Positions 11,090 through 18,461 of a stretch of 64,000 nucleotides of DNA are shown piece after piece; within the stretch, counting starts at the first letter, position 1, and each line of letters starts with the position of its first letter. The notes under the pieces were generated by a model. The model was not told the DNA's origin and made no database searches. It worked only from the letters and a program-made list of their open reading frames with translations. The DNA is from Shewanella sp. OMA3-2 (lineage in GTDB: Bacteria > Pseudomonadota > Gammaproteobacteria > Enterobacterales > Shewanellaceae): contig NZ_CP090974.1 in assembly GCF_021513195.1 (NCBI RefSeq), forward strand, positions 3,670,001 to 3,734,000, in the 5' to 3' direction. The translations under genes and the position numbers were made by a program.

Positions 11090-11899
11090 TTATCCCGCTT
11101 CGATGCTAGCAGCATTAGTATCAGCACTTTCAACCGCTTGCCAATATCCTTGCTTAATTCCTTTGGTAATCATTTCAGCTACCGCTAACTCTATTGCCTG
11201 TAATACACAAAACTGTACCGGTTCATTGGTGGTAAATCCTACTTCAGCTTCGGCTAATCGATTCAAGCTAGTAAAGCGAAACAACCCCGCACGCATCTCT
11301 TGTGACAGCACACGTTTAGTGGTCGACACTGACATCATTACTTTACCGCTATGTACATCAACCGCACGCAAATAAATAGTTACCTGGTCTTCACGGTACA
11401 TCTCTGAGGCACCAATGCCATAATATTCAACACCTGCACCACCTGTGCTGGTATTGGTTTCATAACTGATAATTCCACCTTCTAACAATAAACGTGCATT
11501 AGCCAAGCTGGGGACATCATCACCTTTACTGCCTTGCTTATGACTAATTTTGCGTTCAGTTAATAAATTTTGTAAACCTTCGCGCTCAACTGGGGTAAAC
11601 CATTTAGAGTCCAATAAAGTTTGTATCAACATTGACGTCGCCCCTTGGGTAACGGCGGTTGAAAAAGAACTGACATTGGCTTGGGGTTTATATTGTCCGG
11701 TTTGATCCCTAAATGAATAAACCGCGACAGGAATAGGAAACTTAGGACCAGATTGAGCTTGAAGCGCTAACATTGTTTCACTAATTGGATTAACTTGTGC
11801 TTCGGTTAAATTAAGATCCGGTTTAGGTATTAAACTACAGCCAGAGGTTAAACCGACAAACAGCACAATACACAAAGAGAGAGAGGATAATTGTTTCAT
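11090..11899 (-). CDS. csgG: Curli secretion channel lipoprotein CsgG
   Basis: CsgG forms the outer-membrane nonameric pore that exports curli subunits. The N-terminus is a lipoprotein signal with lipobox LTSGC. The body shows the CsgG-family segments PIPVAVYSFRDQTGQY, GATSMLIQTLLDSKWF and ERKISHKQ. I place the start at the ATG at 11899, not at the longer frame start at 11929: it has a GGAG site nine bases upstream, gives a proper lipoprotein signal, and begins just after csgF stops. It is the last gene of csgE-csgF-csgG. Confidence 0.93.
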   Translation of the reverse strand: MKQLSSLSLCIVLFVGLTSGCSLIPKPDLNLTEAQVNPISETMLALQAQSGPKFPIPVAVYSFRDQTGQYKPQANVSSFSTAVTQGATSMLIQTLLDSKWFTPVEREGLQNLLTERKISHKQGSKGDDVPSLANARLLLEGGIISYETNTSTGGAGVEYYGIGASEMYREDQVTIYLRAVDVHSGKVMMSVSTTKRVLSQEMRAGLFRFTSLNRLAEAEVGFTTNEPVQFCVLQAIELAVAEMITKGIKQGYWQAVESADTNAASIEAG

Positions 11900-11903
11900 C
11901 AAG

Positions 11904-12305
11904 TTAGACTCCATATGTCGGCATTTCAATCACTGTCACTTCACCCGACAGTAAATTGGTAATTGTTAACATAACGCCGTTTCCGGTTGAAACAACTTCA
12001 ACTCTAAAATCCCCAGTGTCATATACACCATCAGTAATTTCACCATCAGCCACACCACGGGTGATGGTGTTAATAATATTTCGCTCTAAAGACTCTTTAA
12101 AGCGAGTGACAAAATCTTTGCTACTAGTTGCTGATTGATTGTCATTTTGTGAATTCGCCTTATTGAGTAAAAAAGACCCATTTAAAGGTGAACCACCAAA
12201 GCTTGGGTTAACTGGGGTATACACTAATTCAGTAGCGGCAAGGTTACCCACTAACAATGTGCTAACACTTATCGTCAGCAACTGTTTAAACATCCTGTTT
12301 TTCAT
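11904..12305 (-). CDS. csgF: Curli assembly factor CsgF
   Basis: CsgF is a secreted chaperone-like factor that caps CsgG at the cell surface and helps CsgB nucleate curli. The 133-residue protein has a signal peptide (LTISVSTLLVGNLA) followed by the CsgF hallmark TELVYTPVNPSFGG, the segment that plugs into the CsgG pore. An AGGA site lies six bases before the ATG. It starts 8 bp after csgE ends, and its stop overlaps the csgG ribosome-binding region, which suggests translational coupling. Confidence 0.93.
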   Translation of the reverse strand: MKNRMFKQLLTISVSTLLVGNLAATELVYTPVNPSFGGSPLNGSFLLNKANSQNDNQSATSSKDFVTRFKESLERNIINTITRGVADGEITDGVYDTGDFRVEVVSTGNGVMLTITNLLSGEVTVIEMPTYGV

Positions 12306-12313
12306 TTTTTGTC

Positions 12314-12751
12314 CTAAAGTCCGTTTGATGGAATAGCCATTTCATTAGTCAGCGCACTGGCTCTTACCTGGGCAATATAATCAATAGTAATTAATAGTGC
12401 CTGCTCAGCGCGTTCTTTAATTGGTGCTGCACGCCGTCCAAAATGGGTTCGATATATTTGTGTTCCGTTGACCTCTAATGTCAACAAGGTCCCCGCTTGA
12501 GGGTATACCGTCTCATAAAGAGTAACATTGAAGCCTTGGGTAAAGGGAAGGTCACGCCAATAGCCTGAATAATAAAAACCGAAATCTTTACCAAAGCGAG
12601 TTAAGGTCCGATCAATCACTAAGCCACTAATTTCAATATCTGACTCTTCGGCACTAACAGGAATAGCTAATGCCATCGATGCACATAGCAATAAACAGCT
12701 CAAAGACCACTGGATCATGAGTGAATAAAAAGAGTGACAACATTGGGTCAT
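12314..12751 (-). CDS. csgE: Curli assembly factor CsgE
   Basis: CsgE is a periplasmic adaptor that caps CsgG and delivers CsgA to it. The protein has an export signal ending IPVSA, followed by EISGLVIDRTLTRFGKDF, which matches the mature N-terminus of CsgE. I chose the ATG at 12751, 10 bases after AAGGA. A GTG at 12769 and an ATG at 12718 are alternatives; the latter gives a shorter signal peptide. It is the first gene of the csgEFG set. No csgA, csgB or csgD lies in the window. Confidence 0.9.
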   Translation of the reverse strand: MTQCCHSFYSLMIQWSLSCLLLCASMALAIPVSAEESDIEISGLVIDRTLTRFGKDFGFYYSGYWRDLPFTQGFNVTLYETVYPQAGTLLTLEVNGTQIYRTHFGRRAAPIKERAEQALLITIDYIAQVRASALTNEMAIPSNGL

Positions 12752-12913
12752 GAATGGGTAATCCTTCACCTAAGATATGAAGTATTACATTAACAATATC
12801 GACCGCACATCGTCATCCTTAGATTGACAAAAATGGCGTAAATTAGCCCATATGGCTAGGTAATAAAGAGTAAACTAGTTCTTTTGGCTAGGTATAATTG
12901 ATTGCGATACAAT

Positions 12914-12939
12914 AAAAAAAGCAGCTCAGTTGCTGCTTT
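12914..12939 (-). terminator. Terminator of the MAPEG gene
   Basis: The stem 12918-12925 with 12932-12939 is followed on the - strand by seven T, 62 bases beyond the MAPEG stop codon. Confidence 0.82.
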
Positions 12940-13000
12940 AAAATTAGCGAGTATCGTTTCAAAAAACACTACTCGCTATGTTGTGCTCAGAGCATTCTAC

Positions 13001-13384
13001 TTAGAGAGCTTGAACAAAAATGCCGATTGATGCGCCAATAGCAACAAACCAAGATAATGATCGTAAAGTGCCATAATTTAATAAATACAATACATGATAA
13101 ACCACCCGAGCAACCACATGCACTATCGCTAAAATGGCTACAACATCAGTAACGTTATTGGTCACTATTGCGGTTAATACTGCAATGCCAAATACAATTA
13201 ATGATTCAAATGCATTTTGGTGTCCTGCTACCGCCCTTGCGCCAAAACCAGTCAACTTTGCTTGCTGCGCTCTTGGGTGAGCATTGTCATACCCGCCCAA
13301 TTTAGCCATCGCCATCGCTACTGGCACCTTGGTTAAATAAGGTAATATCATCGCGATAAATAAACATATAAGTAAAATAGTCAT
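13001..13384 (-). CDS. MAPEG-family membrane protein
   Basis: This 127-residue protein has four predicted membrane helices and the pattern GARAVAGHQNAFESLIVF, typical of bacterial MAPEG (membrane-associated eicosanoid and glutathione metabolism) proteins. Bacterial members are small inner-membrane proteins, mostly without proven substrates. The ATG is preceded by AAAGGA at good spacing. It is a single gene with its own terminator. Confidence 0.85.
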   Translation of the reverse strand: MTILLICLFIAMILPYLTKVPVAMAMAKLGGYDNAHPRAQQAKLTGFGARAVAGHQNAFESLIVFGIAVLTAIVTNNVTDVVAILAIVHVVARVVYHVLYLLNYGTLRSLSWFVAIGASIGIFVQAL

Positions 13385-13527
13385 CTCTTTTCCTTTAATT
13401 TTTTGTTATTTTATTAAAAAACTCACTGCTATATTACCAGCAAGAATATTGTGTTTAGTATCAAAAAGATTGTAACTAACACAAAAATGGCATATTACCG
13501 ACGGTAGGCGCTTGCTAGGTCTAGCGA

Positions 13528-13806
13528 TTAATATTCTAGAATAGTATTAAAACCACCATAGATTAACCGCTTACCATCAAAAGGCATTGGGTTGTCTTCT
13601 GGCGACATTCTAGAATCTTCCATCATTGCAGCCCAACCGGAATCACGCACCTCTTTCGAAGGCCACACGACCCACGAAAATACCACTGTCTCGTTTTCTG
13701 CGGCCTTAACAGCCATTGGCAAAGAGGTGACCTCACCCTCAGGCACATCGTCACCCCTGTTTTCTACTATTTGAAGCGCTCCACATTCTTTAAATAGCTC
13801 AGCTGT
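13528..13806 (-). pseudogene. DUF1428 (YbaA-like) gene, 5' end lost
   Basis: The C-terminal part of a DUF1428 protein is intact: VPEGEVTSLPMAVKAAENE, VVFSWVVWPSKEVRDSGW, DNPMPFDGKRLIYGGF. The frame extends upstream of the GTG at 13746 through AELFKECGALQIVEN, which also fits the family. Homology then ends near 13806, and the frame continues into a palindromic repeat up to an in-frame stop at 13867-13869. The family normally has about 40 more N-terminal residues (the GFVVAVP region), and they are absent. The gene therefore looks truncated at the edge of the accessory region. Function of the family is unknown. Confidence 0.75.
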
Positions 13807-13808
13807 GC

Positions 13809-13888
13809 AAACACGGTTGTGACACGCTGCAAGTTCATCCCTAAAATCTCGGCCATGACGTCCATGTCATGGACGGTCACAGCCGTGC
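13809..13888. repeat. Large imperfect palindrome at the truncation point
   Basis: Arms at 13809-13823 and 13873-13887 match in about 12 of 15 positions as inverted repeats. They enclose a tight hairpin in which CGTCCATG and CATGGACG face each other across one base. On the - strand a segment AGGGATGAACTTGC lies next to it, similar in style to the hairpin repeats at 14403-14470 and 17143-17559. The palindrome abuts the broken DUF1428 gene. Confidence 0.6.
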
Positions 13889-14077
13889 TTACACCCGACA
13901 TTTTCGCTTCTTAGATTTGACAATATTGATAACTAATTTGGCAAAAAACCTTCTAAACTCAATTTGAATTGAGGTCATCGAGAAAAGGCCGTGAGCTTGG
14001 CATGAATGCCATGCTAGCTTTCATTAGGCCAAGGACAGCTATCGGAAGCCTTAGGTTATTTTGTAGTTAGGCCTAGT

Positions 14078-14207
14078 TGTCGCTGAACCCATACATTGAC
14101 ATAATGCACCCAAGGTTTGACAAAAAATTGCTATTTTTAGTTAAATTACAAATAGTAATTTAACTACATCAGATGGTTGTCAGAATATTGAAGCATAGTC
14201 TGACAAA
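14078..14207 (+). repeat. Left end of the putative element with three TGACA-type sites
   Basis: The terminus TGTCGCTG is at 14078-14085. Inward-facing sites with TGACA cores lie at 14097-14101, 14118-14122 and 14201-14205. The second and third extend as GGTTTGACAAA and AGTCTGACAAA. The arrangement resembles multiple transposase-binding sites at a transposon end. Confidence 0.55.
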
Positions 14208-14402
14208 TTCAATAAAACCACGAGCCTTAATACTATTAAAGCGCATATGGAACCTCCTTTAATTCCGTTGCTTATCCATGAAATGCCCCAAGGTTTTTTG
14301 GAATATGGCCTGCGGCCACCAACGTCGTGGCGCTTCGCTTATAGCAAAGCATGTATCGTGAAGTTTATTTATGTAGGTTCAGCATGGTATTTACTCACCG
14401 AC

Positions 14403-14470
14403 ACGCGCAAGTACGTCCTTGTAGCTCAACCGACCCATCCCTGGGTCGGATGGTCGGCTCGCAAACTACC
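14403..14470. repeat. Double-hairpin repeat
   Basis: A perfect 8-bp hairpin (CCGACCCA facing TGGGTCGG) sits at about 14429-14448. Beside it, toward lower coordinates, is a shorter CAAG/CTTG hairpin. Read on the - strand the loops are GGGA and GACGTA, and the order hairpin-GGTT-AGC-hairpin-CTTGCG is shared with the repeat pair at 17143-17559, although the stems differ. Confidence 0.5.
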
Positions 14471-14480
14471 ATAATGAACC

Positions 14481-15106
14481 TTTTCAGTATTTTCTTAATC
14501 TGCTGGTTTTAAAGATTGAGTAGAATAAGATTATTTTTAACACTGACTTGGTTTTGCCCCAAAGTGTGTTTAGAACCAAAGCTCTATTTAACAATGCTTA
14601 TTTTCGTTTTCCATACACAATTTAATTCATATTGCTCTCTTACCGATGCCATTTTTACTCAGGGTAACCGCATTAGTGTGTTTTTTTGCTCACTATGAAT
14701 GATTACAATGCTGATTTACTTCAAATCAATCATGAAGCGATAACTTACTAAACAAATGAAGTTGTAAAAACATACTAAAAAAGTTTAAAAAACGTTCGCG
14801 ATCTCGTCCTGCATTTTTACTGCCTAAATTGGATAATCTAATAAACTGGTTTTATACACAGGTATAATGAGATTTGGCTGAATTTAAATCAAACAACTCA
14901 TTAAGTCAGCCTAAATTCGTAACGTAGGCTTAATTAGAAAACTATAATTGATTGATAATATTGAGAGTGTTTTATCGCTTTGCATCAAAGACCTATAAAA
15001 TGTAAGATGGTATAAATCAATGGCTTGAACAGCCGGCATTGAATGATGCGCCGTTCAATAAGCGTTAGCACTATTTAAAATTTAGTATCAAAGTTTTAGT
15101 TCTTCA
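14481..15106. other. AT-rich stretch with no recognised gene
   Basis: No convincing coding frame is seen; short frames here lack ribosome-binding sites and family features. It lies inside the putative element, upstream of the retron RNA locus. A TATAGT hexamer at 15107-15112 just beyond it could be the -10 box for the retron RNA. Confidence 0.5.
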
Positions 15107-15120
15107 TATAGTATATTGGA

Positions 15121-15260
15121 GGTTTCAACCCAAAATATCTGAAGTTGTTACTGCTTCGGACTTGGAACTCAGGGTAACATACGCCCCTGGATACTACTTT
15201 ATCTGATGTTGTCGATGTTATCGATGTGATCAGTTGGCGCAAGGTGATTGGGTTGAAACC
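15121..15260 (+). ncRNA. Predicted retron msr-msd RNA
   Basis: A perfect 13-bp inverted repeat (15121-15133 and 15248-15260) bounds a 140-base structured segment directly upstream of the reverse transcriptase gene. That is the expected a1/a2 layout of a retron non-coding RNA. The msr part holds hairpins at 15139-15159 (CTGAAG/CTTCGG) and 15170-15189 (CAGGG/CCCTG). The msd part holds a long hairpin at 15203-15233 (CTGAT/ATCAG outside, TCGAT/ATCGA inside). The a2 repeat ends 24 bases before the ATG of the RT. The RT would copy the msd into single-stranded DNA joined to the msr by a 2'-5' bond. I could not assign the branching guanosine. Confidence 0.75.
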
Positions 15261-15284
15261 ATTAATTCATAGTTGAGAATTAAA

Positions 15285-16880
15285 ATGAGCACACCATTAA
15301 GCAGTTTACTCTTCAACTTAGAGTCTTTCGAACCAAAAAAAATCCCCAATAAAAAGACGTATAGCTGGAAAAACCTTAAACTATCACCAACTCTTACAAG
15401 AGACTTAGAGGTTGCCAAAACTCATTTTGTTGGACTAAAAACAGATAATGATGTTGCCAATATATTAGAAGTTCCAGTTGGTCAATTATTACACATTCTT
15501 TATTATCAAAAGCAAAACTATAATTCTTTTACAATAAAGAAAAAATCGGGGAAGACCCGTCTAATTGATAGCCCAACAGCGTCGATTAAAATTTTACAGG
15601 ATAAAGTTAAGCCCCTTATTGAAGCACACTATCGTGTGAAGAAACCTGTGCATGGTTTTGTTGGCGATGGTAAGGGCATAATGACAAATGCTTTTCAGCA
15701 TAAAAAGAAAAATCATGTGCTTAATATCGATCTTCAAGACTTTTTCCACTCTGTGAATTTTGGTCGAGTACAAGGTATATTCCGAAATATCCCGTTTAAT
15801 ATGGGCATCCCTGCTGCTACAGTTTTAGCTCAACTTTGTACTCATAATGGCCGCTTGCCACAAGGTGCTAGTACTTCTCCAGTTTTATCTAACCTAGCTT
15901 CAACTTCGTTGGACAAAAAGTTGGTTCAAATAGCCAAAAAATTTCATTTAACTTACACACGTTATGCCGATGATTTGACTTTTTCTAGCAACAAGCCTTT
16001 TCCAACTATTTTGGTTGAGCGAGTAATTGATGAAAACGGTAAAGAAATATATAAAGTAGGTCGTTTACTTGAGCAAGCGATAAAAGATAGTGGTTTCGAA
16101 GTTAGTCATCATAAAACTCGTTTACAACATAAATCACAAAGGCAAGAAGTTACAGGCTTAGTGGTAAATGAAGGTGTTAATGTAAATAGGAAGTTTATTC
16201 GAAAAACTCGTGCAATGATAAATGATTGGAGTAAGGGGCTTGCCCAAGCTGAGCTCCGATTTTTAAAGCAACGTTATCATTTGGCTGATAGTGAAATAAA
16301 GACTGATGGGCTCGATGGTTCTATATTCAAGCGAGCAGTGTATGGGCATTTGAGTTTTATACGTATGGTCAAAGGGGAAGAGCACTCACCTTATTTAAAA
16401 CTATGTGAGCAAGTCCTTGCTTTAGACAGTAAGCCTCCAGAGTTCATAAGAAAATTAAAAGGTGTATTTGATATGTATGATGTATTTATTTGTCACGCTA
16501 GTGAGGACAAAGCTGAGGTGGCTTTGCCTCTTTATGACGCTTTAACTAAGCGTGATATTAAAGCGTTTATCGATTGCTTTGCTATCAATTGGGGTGACTC
16601 TTTAGTGTCAAAAATCAACACCGCATTGAAAAAGTCCAAGTATGTTATCGCTGTAGTATCGGATGAATCTGTTAAGAAATCATGGCCAATGAAAGAGTTA
16701 AATACAGTTCTTGCAGCAGAAATTAGCTCAGAAGAAACAAAACTATTACCTTTAATGGTGGGTGACGGTGCAGAACTGTTAAAAGAAATCCCGTTGTTGG
16801 GCGACAAACTATTTGTAAACTTTAACGACAATATTGAAGAGATTGCCGATAAAGTAGAAAAGTTACTCCAGCGTTCATAG
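15285..16880 (+). CDS. Retron reverse transcriptase fused to a C-terminal TIR domain
   Basis: The 531-residue protein has a retron-type RT in its first ~395 residues. Visible are the retron hallmark NAxxH (NAFQH, residues 135-139), motif A with Asp149 (NIDLQDFF), motif B LPQGASTSP (191-199), the catalytic YADD (227-230) and the retron VTG triplet (289-291). A TIR domain starts near residue 397 (YDVFICHASEDK); a tryptophan and glutamate at 467 and 471 (WPMKE) fit the NAD-hydrolase glutamate of bacterial TIRs. RT-TIR fusions are known as one kind of anti-phage retron, where the RT-ncRNA complex restrains the toxic domain until infection. I chose ATG 15285; a TTG at 15273 is an alternative. Inferred role: abortive phage defence by NAD depletion. 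Confidence 0.9.
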   Translation: MSTPLSSLLFNLESFEPKKIPNKKTYSWKNLKLSPTLTRDLEVAKTHFVGLKTDNDVANILEVPVGQLLHILYYQKQNYNSFTIKKKSGKTRLIDSPTASIKILQDKVKPLIEAHYRVKKPVHGFVGDGKGIMTNAFQHKKKNHVLNIDLQDFFHSVNFGRVQGIFRNIPFNMGIPAATVLAQLCTHNGRLPQGASTSPVLSNLASTSLDKKLVQIAKKFHLTYTRYADDLTFSSNKPFPTILVERVIDENGKEIYKVGRLLEQAIKDSGFEVSHHKTRLQHKSQRQEVTGLVVNEGVNVNRKFIRKTRAMINDWSKGLAQAELRFLKQRYHLADSEIKTDGLDGSIFKRAVYGHLSFIRMVKGEEHSPYLKLCEQVLALDSKPPEFIRKLKGVFDMYDVFICHASEDKAEVALPLYDALTKRDIKAFIDCFAINWGDSLVSKINTALKKSKYVIAVVSDESVKKSWPMKELNTVLAAEISSEETKLLPLMVGDGAELLKEIPLLGDKLFVNFNDNIEEIADKVEKLLQRS

Positions 16881-16884
16881 TGCT

Positions 16885-16960
16885 AATCGGGTAGCTGGAG
16901 GTATCTAGCCTCCAGCCACACCACCCTGCATGCGGCTCCGCACAGGACCGTTCATTTAGA
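16885..16960 (-). repeat. Structured segment resembling a group II intron-type RNA fragment, antisense
   Basis: An 8-bp perfect hairpin (GCTGGAGG 16894-16901 with CCTCCAGC 16909-16916) is followed by a CCTG/TGCG...CGCA/CAGG structure at 16925-16946. Read on the - strand, the order GTGCGGAGCCGCATGCAGGG then GGTGGTGTGG then a hairpin then CTACCCGAT resembles the conserved RNA segment found just downstream of many group II intron maturase genes. No maturase frame accompanies it, so it would be a remnant. The resemblance is from memory. The + strand hairpin could also help end retron transcription. Confidence 0.35.
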
Positions 16961-17142
16961 ACATCTAACTCACTTTTGGGTTAGAATAATGAACTGCGAT
17001 CTATCCATCTGTTAGTGGATATCATCCGCTTTCTTCAGATACTCATTACTCAGCACTTGCCATATCCCTGGCGATTTCGAGCTACGGCATACTTATTGTA
17101 ATTAGAAAATTATAATTTAGGGTTTTAGCTCTAACGTGTTTA

Positions 17143-17320
17143 TGTCCAGAAATGAGCTAACTTTTTATGTTTATTGTTTTCCACAACTATCAATGAAGCT
17201 AAATCGAAGAAACAAAAATTCGGGTGCAGATGAGCCAGCGAGTATTCAAAACAAGGATGTTTTGGTTAAGCCCACATGGACGTGCTTGCGGCGTCTCGCT
17301 GGATCATTTGCACTTGAAGT
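17143..17320. repeat. Palindromic repeat, copy 1 of a direct pair
   Basis: This roughly 178-bp unit is repeated at 17381-17559. From 17191 onward the copies are nearly identical. Each holds a large hairpin whose arms carry GAGCCAGCGAG and its inverted partner CTCGCTGGATC (about 17231-17242 and 17294-17305), plus an inner hairpin CAAAAC/GTTTTG with a GGAT loop. Confidence 0.8.
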
Positions 17321-17380
17321 CAATCTGACGTCTATGAGGGTTTAATTACTGTTATAAAATGAAACCTGCCAACCCGCTTT

Positions 17381-17559
17381 TGTCCAAAAGTGAGTTAACT
17401 TTTGCCAATTTAGCTTTTGCCACCGCTACCAATGAAGCTAAATCGAAGGAACAAAAATTCGGGTGCAGATGAGCCAGCGAGTATCCAAAACAGGGATGTT
17501 TTGGTTAAGCCCACATGGATGTGCTTGCGGCGTCTCGCTGGATCATTTGCACTTGAAGT
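17381..17559. repeat. Palindromic repeat, copy 2 of a direct pair
   Basis: This is the second copy of the unit at 17143-17320, starting TGTCCAAAAGTGAG. A fragment TGTCCAAAAGT recurs at 17578-17588, and its inverse occurs at 16967-16980. Small frames through both copies give similar peptides only because the DNA is duplicated. Confidence 0.8.
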
Positions 17560-17669
17560 TACATTTAAAACCCACTTTGTCCAAAAGTTTGTTAGATAGA
17601 GCATAAACTATTTGGATCTTCGTAATAAAATTACATTCTCCTTTTAAGCACTATTTTATGACCTTTCGA

Positions 17670-17773
17670 TTTGTCAAACTATGGGTACATTTTATGTCAG
17701 AGTATGGTTATATCTTTTCGGTAAGTGATTGAAAGCTATAAGCTGCCTATGTCAGACTTTGCTTCCAGCGACA
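17670..17773 (-). repeat. Right end of the putative element with three TGACA-type sites
   Basis: On the - strand the terminus TGTCGCTG is at 17773-17766. Inward-facing TGACA cores lie at 17754-17750, 17699-17695 and 17676-17672. The inner pair (CCATACTCTGACATAA then CCCATAGTTTGACAAA) closely matches the outer pair at the left end. Confidence 0.55.
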
Positions 17774-17783
17774 CAAGTATCAC

Positions 17784-18461
17784 TTAATAATCAAACCCTA
17801 ACTGGGCTTTAATTCCTGCATTAAAGGCATGTTTAATAGGTTGAACCTCGCTGACAGTATCCGCTAATTCAATGATTTCTCGATGACACGCGCGGCCGGT
17901 AATGATCACGTGTTGCATTGGTGGTCTGTTTTTCAGCGCAGTGAGGACTCGTTCTAAGTCGATATAATGATAGCTAACCATGTAGGTTAATTCATCTAAC
18001 AACAGCAAGTTAACCGACTCATCCTGAAGTAATTTTTCAGCATGTTCCCAGGCTTCTACTGCGGCTTTGGTGTCTTTTTGTTTGTCTTGGGTTTCCCAGG
18101 TAAAGCCGGTGCCCATGACATAAAACTCAACCCCTGCACCTTCCAGTAAATTACGTTCACCACAAGCCCAAGTGCCTTTAATAAATTGCACTACCGCGGC
18201 TTTGTGACCGTGGCCAACCGCACGCGCAACTGAGCCAAAGCCAGAGGTGGATTTACCTTTACCATTACCGGTAAGCACTAATAAAATGCCCTTTTCATCC
18301 TGTGCGGCGGCAATTTTAGCATCTACACCTTGCTTTACTTTTTGTTGACGAGCTTTATGACGATCAGCCTTTTGGTTATCAAGGCTAATTCCTTCAAGAT
18401 CTTTGCTGTCTGTATTGCTACTGTCGATGTTTACATTATTATCTGTTGTCTTCTCTGTCAT
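17784..18461 (-). CDS. cobO: Cob(I)yrinic acid a,c-diamide adenosyltransferase CobO/BtuR
   Basis: This enzyme transfers the adenosyl group of ATP to cob(I)alamin or its corrinoid precursors, forming the Co-C bond of coenzyme B12. The 225-residue protein carries the P-loop GNGKGKS after LLVLT, then [23 protein letters not shown] and the C-terminal [14 protein letters not shown], all typical of CobA/BtuR. An unusual polar N-terminal extension of about 50 residues precedes the catalytic core. It overlaps cobQ by four bases (ATGA) and is the last gene of the operon. The putative retron element ends 10 bp beyond its stop. Confidence 0.93.
   Translation of the reverse strand: MTEKTTDNNVNIDSSNTDSKDLEGISLDNQKADRHKARQQKVKQGVDAKIAAAQDEKGILLVLTGNGKGKSTSGFGSVARAVGHGHKAAVVQFIKGTWACGERNLLEGAGVEFYVMGTGFTWETQDKQKDTKAAVEAWEHAEKLLQDESVNLLLLDELTYMVSYHYIDLERVLTALKNRPPMQHVIITGRACHREIIELADTVSEVQPIKHAFNAGIKAQLGFDY

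Larger units (their letters stand above)
14078..17773. mobile_element. Putative transposase-less Tn7/Tn5053-like element carrying a retron
   Basis: The two ends, read inward, both begin TGTCGCTG and both have TGACATA at positions 20-26 from the terminus (19 of 26 identical). More TGACA-type sites follow inside each end in the same inward orientation. Flanking pentamers are CTAGT (14073-14077) and CAAGT (17774-17778), a possible 5-bp target duplication with one mismatch. TGT termini, 5-bp duplications and several internal transposase sites are known traits of the Tn7, Tn5053 and Mu group. The only protein gene inside is the RT-TIR fusion. No transposase is present, so movement would need one supplied in trans. 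This interpretation is inference from the ends. Confidence 0.55.

Noticed and set aside
13895..13950. Further TGACA-like sites (TTTGACAATA, ATTTGGCAAAA) to the left of the proposed element
   Set aside because: They lack the TGTCGCTG terminus and correct spacing, and they lie outside the matched ends; chance in AT-rich DNA or an older end cannot be told apart.
14247..14474. Open frame of 75 codons in the accessory region
   Set aside because: It runs through hairpin repeats, has no ribosome-binding site and matches no family I recognise.
15285..16880. Group II intron maturase as an alternative call for the RT
   Set aside because: The protein has the retron NAxxH and VTG motifs and a TIR domain, with an msr-msd-like locus upstream, and no maturase X or endonuclease domain.
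17136..17604. Three short frames on both strands with similar peptides
   Set aside because: They are translations of the duplicated palindromic repeat; the similarity comes from the DNA repeat and not from coding selection.
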